The notes: a model not told the origin generated them from the letters alone. DNA of 64,000 bases from an uncultured Desulfobacter sp. (GCF_963677125.1 NZ_OY781882.1:5664501-5728500); one strand, 5' to 3'. Numbered from the stretch's first letter, positions 44,367 to 54,313 are shown. Numbers and translations are program-made.

Positions 44367-46112
44367 TTATATTCCGGCCAGGCGCTGATCATACATGGAG
44401 CCCACCCCATATTCATCCCGGCGCATGAATTTGTCCACAGCAGGTCCCATAAGCTGCATTTCCGGATTCTTTTTTTGTACCTCTTGGGCAATGCGCATCT
44501 CTTTGGTGCAGCCCGTGGAGTAGGTGGCATCCTTTCCAATCCATTCCGGTGGAACTTTTTTCCCCATGATTTCAAAGCTTTGGGCGATGTCTTCTGATGT
44601 TTGGAAACGCCAGATATCAATGTAACCACTGCGTTGAACAATTTCCCACATATACATCAGATCATCGGCATCCATGCCCGGTTCATAATATAAAGAGGGG
44701 TTGATGATAAACAAGTCGGCGGACTGATTTTGTAAATGTTCAACAAAACGGCTCATTATTTTTATTGCCACATCTATTTTGCCGGGGATGGAACCAATGA
44801 TACCCGAATAGAACATCACGGTCATGTTTTTCTTTTTGGCCTGCTTCATTTTAGAGATAATTTTATCTGCTTTTTCCTCAAGATCCGTATGGCTGAAATT
44901 GATGACGTCAGGGTGCATAGGTTTAAAGACAATGTCCAGTCTGTTGCCTTTTGCGCAGATATTGATCACATCCCTGGTAAATTTAAAATGGGTCTGGATT
45001 ATCCGGTTTCTTTGTTTAGATCCCCTTGTCACAACGCAGTCCACCTCTTTGAAAATTCGTGAAAAGGTGGTGGATACCAGCAGAAGATTCAGTGCTTCCT
45101 GGGTGCCGTCGGATATCACATACAGATGTTCATCTTGTTTCAGACGCTGTACCAGTTTGTTTTTACTGATGGCTTTGTCGTGGATGAAATGGGCCTGGTC
45201 CAGGACTTTGGCCAATACCGGGTCTGTACGGGTGTCGTTCAGGCAAACTTTTTTAAAAAACGGTTTTTCCTTGACGGCAAGGATCACCACATGGCCAATG
45301 TTGGCAAGGAATTGGGCAATGGCGATGTCCGCCACCACATCCCCGGACTCATCGGCAAGCCACAGAATTTTTGATTTTGGTGTGTGTACCAGCTCAAGCA
45401 GCCGTTCCATGCCGTTCCCGGTTACTTTGGCGTTTAACATTTTTTTTATGGCCGACGTCGAGGGTACCCTGAAATCGTCATCCTGCCACAGGCCGGAGGC
45501 TGTCAAAAGAGAAAGTCGCCGTGTGAACTCTATCTCATTGATCTTTGTCTTAACTTGGTCAAGGGTGAATTCCTTCATGGTGTCCATGGCACCGTTAACT
45601 TCGTTTAAGGCTTTTTTAAAGGATTCCGAGACCATGAATCTGTATGCCCTGGCGTTTTCCTTTTTTTTGAGGCTTTCATAAGGGTCTTCTATGTGGGTGC
45701 GGCTCAAAAAAATTTTATACAGGCGTTTTTCAAGGCGGGAGGGTATGAGCAGCCGGCTTTGAATCTCGTTATCATATTTTATCTGTATCAGGCTGGATAG
45801 AAATGCCCGGTCATATTTTGAATCAATGAACGCTTCGATTATGGCAAAAATTTTGTCAAGCACTTCACGGTAACGGTTAAACAAAAACCGTGGCCTTTTC
45901 CGGGACATAATTGCAGAAAACATGGTGTCGGAACAAGGATAGAACCGTTCGTCATTTTCCGGATATACCATAAACTCCATCTGCTCCCGGGACCCGACTT
46001 TCGTGGGATAGGCGAACGGATCAATATGGTTTTCAAGAAAGAACGCCGTGAACCATGCATTCTGGTCCGGCGTCATATTGCCGGGGGTAGGTTCAGTTTC
46101 ATTGGATGCCAT
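44367..46112 (-). CDS. DUF89/ARMT1-like domain protein upstream of gspF
   Basis: A 581-residue protein. No signal or membrane span. The C-terminal half, from about residue 245, shows the DUF89 (ARMT1-like) pattern: LWLADESGDVVADIAIAQFLANIGHV, the NDTRTDP motif after a VILAVKEKPFFKKV segment, and DCVVTRGSKQRN, which matches the ligand-binding regions of the family. DUF89 proteins are metal-dependent phosphatases or methyltransferases of damaged metabolites. The N-terminal half is helical and unrecognised. It precedes gspF by 21 bases, so they share a transcript, but the reason is unclear. Confidence 0.65.
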   Translation of the reverse strand: MASNETEPTPGNMTPDQNAWFTAFFLENHIDPFAYPTKVGSREQMEFMVYPENDERFYPCSDTMFSAIMSRKRPRFLFNRYREVLDKIFAIIEAFIDSKYDRAFLSSLIQIKYDNEIQSRLLIPSRLEKRLYKIFLSRTHIEDPYESLKKKENARAYRFMVSESFKKALNEVNGAMDTMKEFTLDQVKTKINEIEFTRRLSLLTASGLWQDDDFRVPSTSAIKKMLNAKVTGNGMERLLELVHTPKSKILWLADESGDVVADIAIAQFLANIGHVVILAVKEKPFFKKVCLNDTRTDPVLAKVLDQAHFIHDKAISKNKLVQRLKQDEHLYVISDGTQEALNLLLVSTTFSRIFKEVDCVVTRGSKQRNRIIQTHFKFTRDVINICAKGNRLDIVFKPMHPDVINFSHTDLEEKADKIISKMKQAKKKNMTVMFYSGIIGSIPGKIDVAIKIMSRFVEHLQNQSADLFIINPSLYYEPGMDADDLMYMWEIVQRSGYIDIWRFQTSEDIAQSFEIMGKKVPPEWIGKDATYSTGCTKEMRIAQEVQKKNPEMQLMGPAVDKFMRRDEYGVGSMYDQRLAGI

Positions 46113-46350
46113 TTTTTCTCCTTAAAGGCTCACAAAGACAGATCAACGGACAATAAAGAATCCAGCCGTCACAAGGGCCTTTCAAGTCCAATTGGGGCCA
46201 TGTGTCAGCGCAAGGAATATTATCATGCCCGGTTTTGTTTTTCAAACCAAGTGTCCGCCATCATATCGGATTGTCCCGACAGGTCTGCTTGAAATAGTGT
46301 CTGAACGAAATACTTGACCGTGCTTGGGCCCCGGGGGTATGGTTGGATTT

Positions 46351-47010
46351 ATGGATAAGCAAACTGGGTTGAATATTTTAGGCCTTGCACCGTCGGCCAC
46401 CCTCACAGATGCCCGTACAGCCTTTCGCAGGCTTGCCAAAACCTGGCATCCGGACAGGTTTGCAAACGATCCGGTGAAGGCAAAGACCGCAGAAGAAAAA
46501 ATGAAACAGGTTAATGCGGCCTTTTATTTTTTGTTGCCCCTGCTGCCGGATACCCTTGTCGAAGAGGATGTCGGCCACAGCTCTTCGGATTTGACTCATG
46601 GTTGTGCTTCAACCCAAGGTAAAAGCTCTGGGTTTCAGCGATTTCTTTCGGCCCTGGCCGCTGGGTTAAAAAAAATTAGGAAAGAAAGAGAAAAGACACC
46701 CACCCAAGAAGCAAACCGTTTTGGACGAAAGTCAACGCTCCAGACACCTTGCCGGGCAAAAACCGCTGTCAGGAAAAGGAAAACAGTTTTTGAGACAATG
46801 TTCCAAAACGCAGTTAATCATAATCCGGCTGGTATCCAGTCCAGGTTTCATCCGAAACCCAGCCCTTCAGGGGGGTATGTCAACTATAGAAAGTATGTTG
46901 ATCCAGTCACCGGTCGTCCAAGAAATATGGGGCACATGAAAAACAGAGGCGTGGGACCAGTGGAAAAAATCAGCCCAATTTCACCGGTGTCGCCGGTGAA
47001 AAGACGTTGA
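46351..47010 (+). CDS. DnaJ-domain protein with basic tail
   Basis: A 219-residue protein. Residues about 5-60 are a J-domain with the essential HPD (LAKTWHPDRFAND). No zinc finger or C-terminal DnaJ domain follows; the rest is a low-complexity basic region rich in Lys, Arg and Pro. J-proteins stimulate DnaK ATPase, and the tail probably picks the client. Start is uncertain; ATG 46351 begins where J-domain similarity starts, but 46324 and 46339 are possible. It faces away from the DUF89-like gene. Confidence 0.78.
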   Translation: MDKQTGLNILGLAPSATLTDARTAFRRLAKTWHPDRFANDPVKAKTAEEKMKQVNAAFYFLLPLLPDTLVEEDVGHSSSDLTHGCASTQGKSSGFQRFLSALAAGLKKIRKEREKTPTQEANRFGRKSTLQTPCRAKTAVRKRKTVFETMFQNAVNHNPAGIQSRFHPKPSPSGGYVNYRKYVDPVTGRPRNMGHMKNRGVGPVEKISPISPVSPVKRR

Positions 47011-47058
47011 TTCCAAGTACGGAACATTTAATTAAAAAAGGATTTGGAATTATTATTT

Positions 47059-48357
47059 ATGGTTAAAAAAAAGGTGTCTTCTGGAATTCCCGGGCTGGAT
47101 CGGTTGCTTAACGGTCTGTTTATCGGTGACAATGTGGTTTTGTATGATGACGCCGGCAGTCTAGCCTATCCTTTTTGCATGAAGTTCATCCAGGCATCTC
47201 ACCAGCAGGAAAAACCCATTGTATATGTCTCCTTTGACAGGTCGCCGAAAAATTTGATCCAGACCCTGGGGCCCCTGGCGGATAACCCCCAGTTGACGAT
47301 CCTTGACTGCTTTACCAATGGTAAGGGTGACAAGGCTGAAGTGTTCAATAAATTTTATGAAAAAGACGGTGCCCAGTGGCCTTATCAGATTATCCGGGTG
47401 ACCGACCCCTGGAAGCCGGATACGGTACTTGATGCCATTGATGCCCTGCACCGAACACTTTCCGGAGATGTGCGCTTTGTTATGGAAAGCCTCACAGGGA
47501 TGCAGGATCTGTGGGAAGGGGAGGATCAAATCCTCAAATTTTACTCCCATTCCTGTCCCAGGCTTTATGAGATGGATACCATTGCCTATTGGATTGTTGA
47601 AAAAAACGCCCATTCGAGCCGGTTGCGGGCGCATATCAATCAGATCGCCCAGGTGGCTGTGGATTTGACCATGACCCAGGGCCGCTCATGCATTAAATTG
47701 CTTAAGGCCGATAAACGGTATCCCGCCGATCTTGGCATTCCGGTGCCCTATTTTTGTGAAAACGGGGAAATTCAGCTCCCCAAATCCGGCACAAAGCAAG
47801 CTGTTGTCCTGGATTTGGGCCAGGCCGTTAAGACATTTCGCAGCCACCAAGGCATGTCCCAAAGAGAGTTGGCGCGCCTGGCAGGGGTTACCCCTTCTAC
47901 CATTTCACAGATCGAAAGCAACCATGTGTTCCCATCTTTACCCGCGCTTTACCGCATTGCCGAAAATCTCTCCGTGGACGTAGCTTCGTTCTTCAGGCCC
48001 CGGATTCCCGGTCCCAGGGACATTTTTTCCAGTGATGAAGCTGTGCGCATCATTCGATCAGATCTGGATAAAAACAGTGTTGAAATCGCCCAATTGACCC
48101 CGCCCGACCTGGAGTTGCCCATGGATGCATTTTTGATAACCGTTCTTCCGGAAAAGCGGATCAACGCTCATTTTATGGTACACAAAGGTCCTGAGTTGGG
48201 ATACCTGGTGTCCGGCCGCCTTGATCTGACCCTATACCACAGAGCCCAGGACATGTCAGCCGGGGACACCATATTCCTTGGCAAAGATTTTCCCAGTCAG
48301 TGGGCCAATCCCCTGAAAGAGCCTGCCACTTTGTTCTGGATCAATATGAAAGCATAG
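47059..48357 (+). CDS. KaiC-like, XRE-type HTH and cupin fusion regulator
   Basis: A 432-residue three-domain protein. Residues 1 to about 235 are KaiC-like (GIPGLDRLLNG, IVYVSFDRSPKNL, FVMESLTG), but the Walker A loop reads LYDDAGSLAYP, so ATP binding is probably lost. Residues about 250-310 form an XRE HTH (MSQRELARLAGVTPSTISQIES). The end is a cupin barrel (FMVHKGPELGYLVSGRLDL). HTH-cupin regulators bind small ligands; a KaiC part is an unusual addition. It faces the FMN glutamate-synthase-type gene across a shared terminator. An in-frame TTG at 47044 is a less likely start. Confidence 0.78.
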   Translation: MVKKKVSSGIPGLDRLLNGLFIGDNVVLYDDAGSLAYPFCMKFIQASHQQEKPIVYVSFDRSPKNLIQTLGPLADNPQLTILDCFTNGKGDKAEVFNKFYEKDGAQWPYQIIRVTDPWKPDTVLDAIDALHRTLSGDVRFVMESLTGMQDLWEGEDQILKFYSHSCPRLYEMDTIAYWIVEKNAHSSRLRAHINQIAQVAVDLTMTQGRSCIKLLKADKRYPADLGIPVPYFCENGEIQLPKSGTKQAVVLDLGQAVKTFRSHQGMSQRELARLAGVTPSTISQIESNHVFPSLPALYRIAENLSVDVASFFRPRIPGPRDIFSSDEAVRIIRSDLDKNSVEIAQLTPPDLELPMDAFLITVLPEKRINAHFMVHKGPELGYLVSGRLDLTLYHRAQDMSAGDTIFLGKDFPSQWANPLKEPATLFWINMKA

Positions 48358-48371
48358 GTGGATCGAGTTTG

Positions 48372-48422
48372 GACGAAAAGTTACCCAGCTGCCTGGGATT
48401 TGGATTTAGGTAACTTTTCGTC
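48372..48422. terminator. Bidirectional terminator between two convergent genes
   Basis: GACGAAAAGTTACC at 48372-48385 pairs perfectly with 48409-48422 over 14 bases. A-rich left and T-rich right flanks let it end transcripts from both strands. Confidence 0.8.
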
Positions 48423-48433
48423 TTAGACACAAG

Positions 48434-50092
48434 TTATGAGTTCAGAATTTTTTTTGCACTTTCATCGTTAACGTCTGCAACATGTGGGATACCTGTCTCG
48501 TCAGCCGTCTCCCGATTGCCGGAAAAAATTTCATGCCGGGTAATCTTGTTTAGTGAGAATTTTCTGGCCCCGGCCATGAGTTGCTGCAGGCCGCACCCCA
48601 GTTTGTCCGCCAGGGTATAAAAGGCTATGGCGCCATAGGGAATATTCTGTATTTCATCCTTTCCGATTTTATCTGCCAGATCATGGTAAGAGGCAAAAAT
48701 TTCATCTGCGGTCTTGCCCACTTCCAAAACGTTTTTGGGCAGTTCATTCCAGTTTCCGTTCACTTCGGCCCGGCGTTCAGGGCAAATAGCGCCTTCAATG
48801 TTGGCGCCTAAAAAGCCCGGGATCATGATTGCCCGGCCCATACACACAAGTTTAGTGTAGGGAGCCCCCAGGGCCAGGGCTTTGAAAATATGATCTTCCA
48901 GTGCAAAACCACCGGCAAAGGACATATCCACAACGCTTTTTCCCTTGGCAGACAGGATACTTGCATATTCATGGGCCTTTGCATGGAGAATTACCGAAGG
49001 AACGCCCCAGCTCTGCATCATGTTCCAGGGGCTCATGCCTGTGCCGCCGCCGGAACCGTCAATGGTGAGCAGATCCAGTTCTGCATCTGTAGCAAACTTG
49101 ATGGCCATAGCCAATTCTTCCATGCCGTAGGAGCCTGTTTTCAGGGTGATCCTGTCAAATCCGATACTGCGCAGGTATGCCACGCTGTTCATGAAGTCTT
49201 CCTGGACCTGGCTCACAGAGGAAAGATGGGTTCCCCCCAGTCGGCTGTGGCGGGCAAAAGATTTGATGGCGCCCTGTTCAAATCCCTGACGGACATCTGC
49301 CTTTGAGGGATCCGGGTCCACGACGTAACCGCGATCTTTAAGAAAGGTTGCGTACTCCAGGGAGCGAACTTGAATTTCTCCCCCAATATTTTTAGCACCC
49401 TGTCCCCATTTTAACTCAATGATACATTTTTCCCCGTATTTATCCACTACGTATTCGGCCACGCCATTTCGGGTGTCTTCCACATTGAGCTGAACGATGA
49501 TGGCTCCGTAGCCATCATGGTATCGCAGGTAGGTCTCGATACGGCGGTCCAGTTCCGGTGCACTTTGTATTTTCCCCTGCTTGGTTTCTATGCCTGAGAT
49601 TTCAGAATGACGGTCAACACCTACGACGTTTTCTCCAATGACAACGGGTATGCCCACAAGTGCGCCGCCAATGGCAAAGGAGTTCCAGTACTTCTCTGCG
49701 ATGAATGTGGAGCCTAACGCACCAGTCATCAAAGGCATTTTCACCTTGGTCTTCCGTTTTTTACCAAATTCGGTTTCCAGAGAAACATTGGGGAAAATAC
49801 AATCATCCGGGCTGTTGGTCAGCTCGTCTGTCATACCGCTGGCCCCATAGGCATATCCCTGGATTCTCAGGCTGTTGTAGGAAACTCCAACATGGCTGGT
49901 GTTGTTGGCTCCGGCTGTTACCAGACCAAAACTGCGGGGGTACAGTAGTTTACGCCCCTTCATGCTGGACAGCCAGGTTTCACATTTTCCAACACAGTCT
50001 GCACGGCACAAGGTGCATAGGCTTGACTCACAAGCATCCCCTCTGTTTTTGGTTCCCAGTACATCATTGCCTTTTGAAAATCTCATGTCCAT
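48434..50092 (-). CDS. FMN-binding glutamate synthase family protein
   Basis: A 552-residue protein with five cysteines near the start (Cys21, 26, 29, 33, 37; the C-x4-C-x2-C-x3-C-x3-C spacing suggests an Fe-S or zinc site) and a glutamate synthase central FMN domain: IELKWGQGAKNIGGEI, TIDGSGGGTGMSPWNMM and LALGAPYTKLVCMGRAI. No glutaminase domain is present. Such stand-alone forms occur in archaea and anaerobes; activity is often unproven. The ATG at 50092 has AGGAG nine bases upstream, better than TTG 50101. Converges on the KaiC-like regulator. Confidence 0.87.
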   Translation of the reverse strand: MDMRFSKGNDVLGTKNRGDACESSLCTLCRADCVGKCETWLSSMKGRKLLYPRSFGLVTAGANNTSHVGVSYNSLRIQGYAYGASGMTDELTNSPDDCIFPNVSLETEFGKKRKTKVKMPLMTGALGSTFIAEKYWNSFAIGGALVGIPVVIGENVVGVDRHSEISGIETKQGKIQSAPELDRRIETYLRYHDGYGAIIVQLNVEDTRNGVAEYVVDKYGEKCIIELKWGQGAKNIGGEIQVRSLEYATFLKDRGYVVDPDPSKADVRQGFEQGAIKSFARHSRLGGTHLSSVSQVQEDFMNSVAYLRSIGFDRITLKTGSYGMEELAMAIKFATDAELDLLTIDGSGGGTGMSPWNMMQSWGVPSVILHAKAHEYASILSAKGKSVVDMSFAGGFALEDHIFKALALGAPYTKLVCMGRAIMIPGFLGANIEGAICPERRAEVNGNWNELPKNVLEVGKTADEIFASYHDLADKIGKDEIQNIPYGAIAFYTLADKLGCGLQQLMAGARKFSLNKITRHEIFSGNRETADETGIPHVADVNDESAKKILNS

Positions 50093-50555
50093 GATCTGCA
50101 ACTCCTCTCTAAATTAGCGTTTTCGATTTATGAAGCACCTGCAAAAGATAAAGGTTGTCAAAACAGTCGTCGGCTTCTCTAAAGGTAAAATAAACTGAAC
50201 AATAAACTAAAATAGTTTTTTAAAATAAACATATGTGACTTATTAATAAATAATTTCATTGTCAATGTAATTATTTTAAATAAATTAATTTAAAATTAAT
50301 AATTGGCCGTGTATGAGAGCTTTTTGTTGTGGAATTAATCAGGGTGTTGATAGAATAGTTCAGGTTGTGGCTGTTATTAAACGTATTTTGATTCAGTGTT
50401 TGAACGCCAAAGAATTATGGCCGGCGTGGAGAATATCGAGTTAGAACTTAATGAAGCAATTAATTCAACTGTACCGGTATTATCGGTGAAATAACATCAA
50501 TAAACGCGACATGCATCTGTTGCGGTTGAGGGGATGGGGAAGGGGAAATAAAAAA
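50093..50555. other. AT-rich upstream region of the glutamate-synthase-type gene
   Basis: About 460 bases with no gene, very AT-rich at 50200-50300. It should hold the promoter of the minus-strand gene ending at 48434, and the end of the phosphoesterase transcript. No strong hairpin or sigma-54 match was noticed. Confidence 0.5.
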
Positions 50556-51068
50556 CTAAAAATCCAGTGATGCCAGCTTTTTACCGGACAGCGCCATCAA
50601 ACTTACGCTGTTGTTTTCGATGACGGCGAAGGTGGGGGTATCGTTTCTGGGAACGGCGATGGAGCCGGGATTCAGGTGGATATAATGTTGACTTTTTTCT
50701 AACTGGGGCAAATGGGTGTGCCCCTGGATAACGATATCCGTACCCCGGGGGATAATCATGGGATCTTTATGCCCGTGATGCATGAAAATGCGTTTATCAA
50801 AGGCCTCAAAACTCAGTTCGTGGGAAAAACCTTTACAGAAACCTTCCACGTCACAATTGCCGTAGATATAAAAAAATCTAAAATCCAGGTCGGCCATCGT
50901 TGATCGGATCTGTTCCGGCGCAAAATCGGACTCATTGTAACTGCCATACCTTGTGTCAAATAAATCTCCTGCAATGGCAACGGCATCACCGGGGTCGGCC
51001 AGAGCTTTTACCGTCAGCCAGGCCGAAAGATAACCGTGAAGGTCCGCAAATACTAAAAGCCGTTTCAT
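50556..51068 (-). CDS. Metallophosphoesterase (YfcE-like)
   Basis: A 170-residue calcineurin-type phosphoesterase with the family metal ligands: FADLHG, AGDLFD, GNCD, and the later MHHGHK and QGHTHLP histidines. It belongs to the YfcE group of small phosphodiesterases; natural substrate unknown. The ATG at 51068 is preferred since the longer frame to 51110 overlaps the protease gene ahead. It overlaps nothing essential, and the stop of the protease gene lies a few bases downstream of this start, so coupling is likely. Confidence 0.85.
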   Translation of the reverse strand: MKRLLVFADLHGYLSAWLTVKALADPGDAVAIAGDLFDTRYGSYNESDFAPEQIRSTMADLDFRFFYIYGNCDVEGFCKGFSHELSFEAFDKRIFMHHGHKDPMIIPRGTDIVIQGHTHLPQLEKSQHYIHLNPGSIAVPRNDTPTFAVIENNSVSLMALSGKKLASLDF

Positions 51069-51072
51069 AATT

Positions 51073-52329
51073 TTAATTCTTCCCTTCAAGTTTTTCCATG
51101 GCTTCGACACGCTGGGCCAGTGGCGGGTGGGAATAATTTAAAAATACATAAAAGGGGTGCGGGGTCAGGTTGGCAAGATTATCTGCGCTGAGTTTTTTTA
51201 ATGCCGTTATTAGCGCCCCGGCCTTTTCTGTTGTCACTGTGGCAAAATGGTCTGCTTGGTACTCGTCTTTCCTCGAAAAGAACTGCATGATAATGGAGAT
51301 GACCAGGTCAACCGGGGAAAACAGAATACTGAAAAAAACAAGGCCAGCATATATCGACGGCGTATCCACATAAAATGCCGTAAAAAGGCTTTGCTGGGTG
51401 ATGAATAAAGACAGAAGGTAAAAAATTACCCCCATCTGAAGAATGCCGAAGATCAGACGGCGCTGAATGTGTTTTTTCTTGAAATGGCCCATTTCATGGG
51501 CAAGTACGGCCAGAAGTTCGTCCGGGGTGTGGGCGTTGATCAACGTATCAAACAGTACAATACGTTTGTTTTTTCCAAACCCGGTGAAAAACGCGTTGGA
51601 TTTTGTGCTGCGTTTGGAGCCGTCCATGACAAAGATCTGGGTCAAAGGAAAATCAATGGTTTTCGCATAGGCAAAAAGTTTGTCTTTTAATTCACCATCT
51701 TCAAGTGGGGTAAACTTATTGAATAACGGCATGATCCATGTGGGAACAATGTATTGCACTGCCAGTATAAACACGGTGGTCACACCCCAGCAGATTATCC
51801 AAGCCCAGGGGCCCGTGCTTTCCAGAAACCAGAATATGGCAGACAGCAGGGGGATGCCCAGCGCCAGGGATAAAATCATGGACTTAAACAAATCCAGAAT
51901 AAAAATCTTTGGTGTGGTTTTGTTAAACCCGAATTTTTCTTCTATGATAAAGGTTGAATAGATGGAAAAGGGCAGGGATATGATAAATTTGCACCCTGCC
52001 AGGATTCCGATAAATAAAAGTCCGCAGCCAATGGAAGACCATCCGGTTTGCCTGACAAAACCATCAAGGGCCCCGAATCCGCCTGTAAACCAAAAAACCA
52101 ATAGAATAACAAGATCAATGGTTGACGTTATCGTGCCAAATCGGGTGGTGACTCTCAGGTAATTTTGGGACTGTTCGTACCGTTCTTTGTCGTAAACATC
52201 TGAAAATTTTTCAGGCAGGTGCGTTGTGAGTCGGCCGATGTTCAGACGATCAGCCACATAATTCATTGTATAGTCTACAATGAGTGTAACAAGAATGATG
52301 TTGATGATCGTCTGGTCGGATAAAAACAT
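51073..52329 (-). CDS. CAAX prenyl protease 1-like M48 peptidase (Ste24p)
   Basis: A 418-residue integral membrane protease with the M48 motif HEMGH at residues 278-282 (VLAHEMGHFKKKH) and the third ligand in DEYQADHFA. Several hydrophobic spans surround it (ILSLALGIPLLSAIFWFL, IICWGVTTVFILAVQYIV). It matches Ste24-type proteases; in bacteria the role is probably membrane-protein turnover. It is the second M48 enzyme of the window. Confidence 0.9.
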   Translation of the reverse strand: MFLSDQTIINIILVTLIVDYTMNYVADRLNIGRLTTHLPEKFSDVYDKERYEQSQNYLRVTTRFGTITSTIDLVILLVFWFTGGFGALDGFVRQTGWSSIGCGLLFIGILAGCKFIISLPFSIYSTFIIEEKFGFNKTTPKIFILDLFKSMILSLALGIPLLSAIFWFLESTGPWAWIICWGVTTVFILAVQYIVPTWIMPLFNKFTPLEDGELKDKLFAYAKTIDFPLTQIFVMDGSKRSTKSNAFFTGFGKNKRIVLFDTLINAHTPDELLAVLAHEMGHFKKKHIQRRLIFGILQMGVIFYLLSLFITQQSLFTAFYVDTPSIYAGLVFFSILFSPVDLVISIIMQFFSRKDEYQADHFATVTTEKAGALITALKKLSADNLANLTPHPFYVFLNYSHPPLAQRVEAMEKLEGKN

Positions 52330-52333
52330 TGTT

Positions 52334-52624
52334 TTATTGGCTGTCTGAATTAATCAAATCCCGGAGTTTTCCGGAACATTTAAAAGTGACAACCCGTCGG
52401 GCCGGAAGCGTCATCTCTTCATCGGTTGCAGGGTTGCGTCCTTTTCTTGCTTTCTTTTCATTTACACAAAATTTGCCGAAACCGGAAATCATGATATCTT
52501 CACCACTTGAAATGGTCTCTTTTATGATTTCAAGAAACTCTTCCATGACATCATAGGCAACGGTTCTTGACAGGTCCAGTTCATTCTGTATTTTTTCTGC
52601 AATAATGGTTTTGGTCAGTGCCAT
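52334..52624 (-). CDS. Integration host factor alpha-type subunit
   Basis: A 96-residue IHF/HU protein: MALTKTIIAEKIQNELDLSRTVA start, ISGFGKFCVNEKKARKGRNPATDEEMTLPARRVVTFK and an LRDLINS end. GRNPATDEE with the TLPARRVVTF segment resembles IHF alpha. It may pair with the family protein at 1.3-1.6 kb. It is 4 bases from the protease gene and probably heads that operon. IHF commonly assists sigma-54 promoters, of which three are seen in this window. Confidence 0.87.
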   Translation of the reverse strand: MALTKTIIAEKIQNELDLSRTVAYDVMEEFLEIIKETISSGEDIMISGFGKFCVNEKKARKGRNPATDEEMTLPARRVVTFKCSGKLRDLINSDSQ

Positions 52625-52901
52625 AATAACTATTTACTCCTGCGGCACACAAAGCTCGCTTCTTGAAAGATTAATAAAAACAGGTTCGTAAAATACTTTA
52701 AATCCTTAAGGATTGTCAAGATATGGTTGGCCGCTTATTGTATTTAATTGTAAAATCAACATGGTGATTGTATTATGCCGATGATGTCTTGCCTTGGATT
52801 CAGTGTGCCTGTTTACACATTGTTTATTGTTCAATAGTTTGCTATTTGTTAGATAAAAAATTAACAGGCGTTCATATTAAATTATTCATCATGGAGAGAA
52901 A

Positions 52902-54290
52902 ATGACACAGGTGTTATCCATCACACCCATAGACGGACGTTATGCCCGTCTTACCGGTGTTCTTTCAAATATTTTCAGTGAATCCGGACTGATTCATCAC
53001 AGGATTCACGTTGAACTTAAGTGGCTGAAATTTTTGATAACGGATTTAAAGGTCCATGAGGTTATAAAAGCTGACCAGGCCTTGGATTTATCCGGCCTTG
53101 AGGTTTTAATAAATGATTTTAATGAGGATTATGCGCTCAGGGTCAAAGAGATAGAGTCCAGGACCAACCACGATGTAAAGGCCGTGGAATATTTTATTAA
53201 AGAAAAATTGGATGCGGCGGGGCTTGCTCCCATACGGGAATGGGTCCATTTTGCATGCACTTCCGAAGATATCAATAATACGGCATATGGGTTGATGCTT
53301 AAAAAAGGCAAGGACATGGTAGTAGAACTGCTCAAAACCTTTGTGGCGGATCTTGAGAAAAAAGCCCTGGCCTATAAAAGCATCCCAATGATGTCCCGTA
53401 CCCACGGGCAACCTGCTACGCCCACGACCCCGGGCAAAGAGTTTGTTAATTTTGCCTGGCGATTGAACCAAGAAATTCAGGTGCTGGAAGATACCAAAAT
53501 CCAGTCAAAAATAAACGGGGCAACAGGCAATTACAACGCCCATGTGTTTGCGTTTCCTGAAATTGACTGGATGGCTGCTTCTGAACGGTTTCTTAGGGAT
53601 TTCCTGGGGCTTGAACCCATTTTATACACCACTCAGATAAATCCAAATACGGCCCTTTCTAGGGTACTCCATGCTATGGTCCGGGTTGCGGCGGTAATGA
53701 TTGATTTCGACCGTGACATGTGGGGATATATCAGTTTGGGATATTTCAAACAACGGGTTAAGGCGGGTGAGACCGGATCATCCACAATGCCTCATAAGGT
53801 TAATCCTATTGATTTTGAGAACAGTGAAGGGAATATGGGCCTTGCGATTTCCATGATGGAGCATTTGGCGGTTAAGCTGCAGAAATCCCGGTTCCAGAGG
53901 GACTTGAGTGACAGCACAGTGCTGCGCAGCCTTGGCACTGTATTCGGGTATTTTACCATTGGAATAAAAAATGCCATAAAAGGCTTGTCAAAAGTGGATT
54001 TAAACCAAAAGGTGCTTGAAAAGGATCTTGACGATAACCCCGAACTTCTGGCCGAACCCTTCCAAACCGTTATGCGGGTATATGGTGAGGATAATCCCTA
54101 TGAACGGCTCAAAGATTTGACCCGGGGCAGAAAGATTCAAAAAGAGGATCTGGCCCGGTTTGTGGATGGCCTTGAAAAGGTGCCCCATGACGTCAAAGAA
54201 CGTATGGGCGCGCTTTCACCCCAAACGTACCTGGGACTTGCCGAAGCCTTGGTGGACAGGTATTTTGAGGACAAATTAAAAATAGAATAA
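52902..54290 (+). CDS. purB: Adenylosuccinate lyase
   Basis: A 462-residue enzyme of the fumarase/aspartase superfamily. SSTMPHKVNPIDFENSEGN is the signature loop with the catalytic serine, and MSRTHGQPATPTTPGKE and TSEDINNTAYG carry substrate residues. The start ITPIDGRYA and the length match the E. coli-type PurB. It acts twice in purine synthesis: SAICAR to AICAR and adenylosuccinate to AMP. A GGAGAG site precedes the start. Confidence 0.96.
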   Translation: MTQVLSITPIDGRYARLTGVLSNIFSESGLIHHRIHVELKWLKFLITDLKVHEVIKADQALDLSGLEVLINDFNEDYALRVKEIESRTNHDVKAVEYFIKEKLDAAGLAPIREWVHFACTSEDINNTAYGLMLKKGKDMVVELLKTFVADLEKKALAYKSIPMMSRTHGQPATPTTPGKEFVNFAWRLNQEIQVLEDTKIQSKINGATGNYNAHVFAFPEIDWMAASERFLRDFLGLEPILYTTQINPNTALSRVLHAMVRVAAVMIDFDRDMWGYISLGYFKQRVKAGETGSSTMPHKVNPIDFENSEGNMGLAISMMEHLAVKLQKSRFQRDLSDSTVLRSLGTVFGYFTIGIKNAIKGLSKVDLNQKVLEKDLDDNPELLAEPFQTVMRVYGEDNPYERLKDLTRGRKIQKEDLARFVDGLEKVPHDVKERMGALSPQTYLGLAEALVDRYFEDKLKIE

Positions 54291-54313
54291 TCGTTGTTTT
54301 TTTTAACGGCGTG

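Noticed and set aside
44824..45681. Plus-strand open frame of 285 codons
   Set aside because: It is antisense to the DUF89-like gene, whose protein motifs and codon use are convincing.
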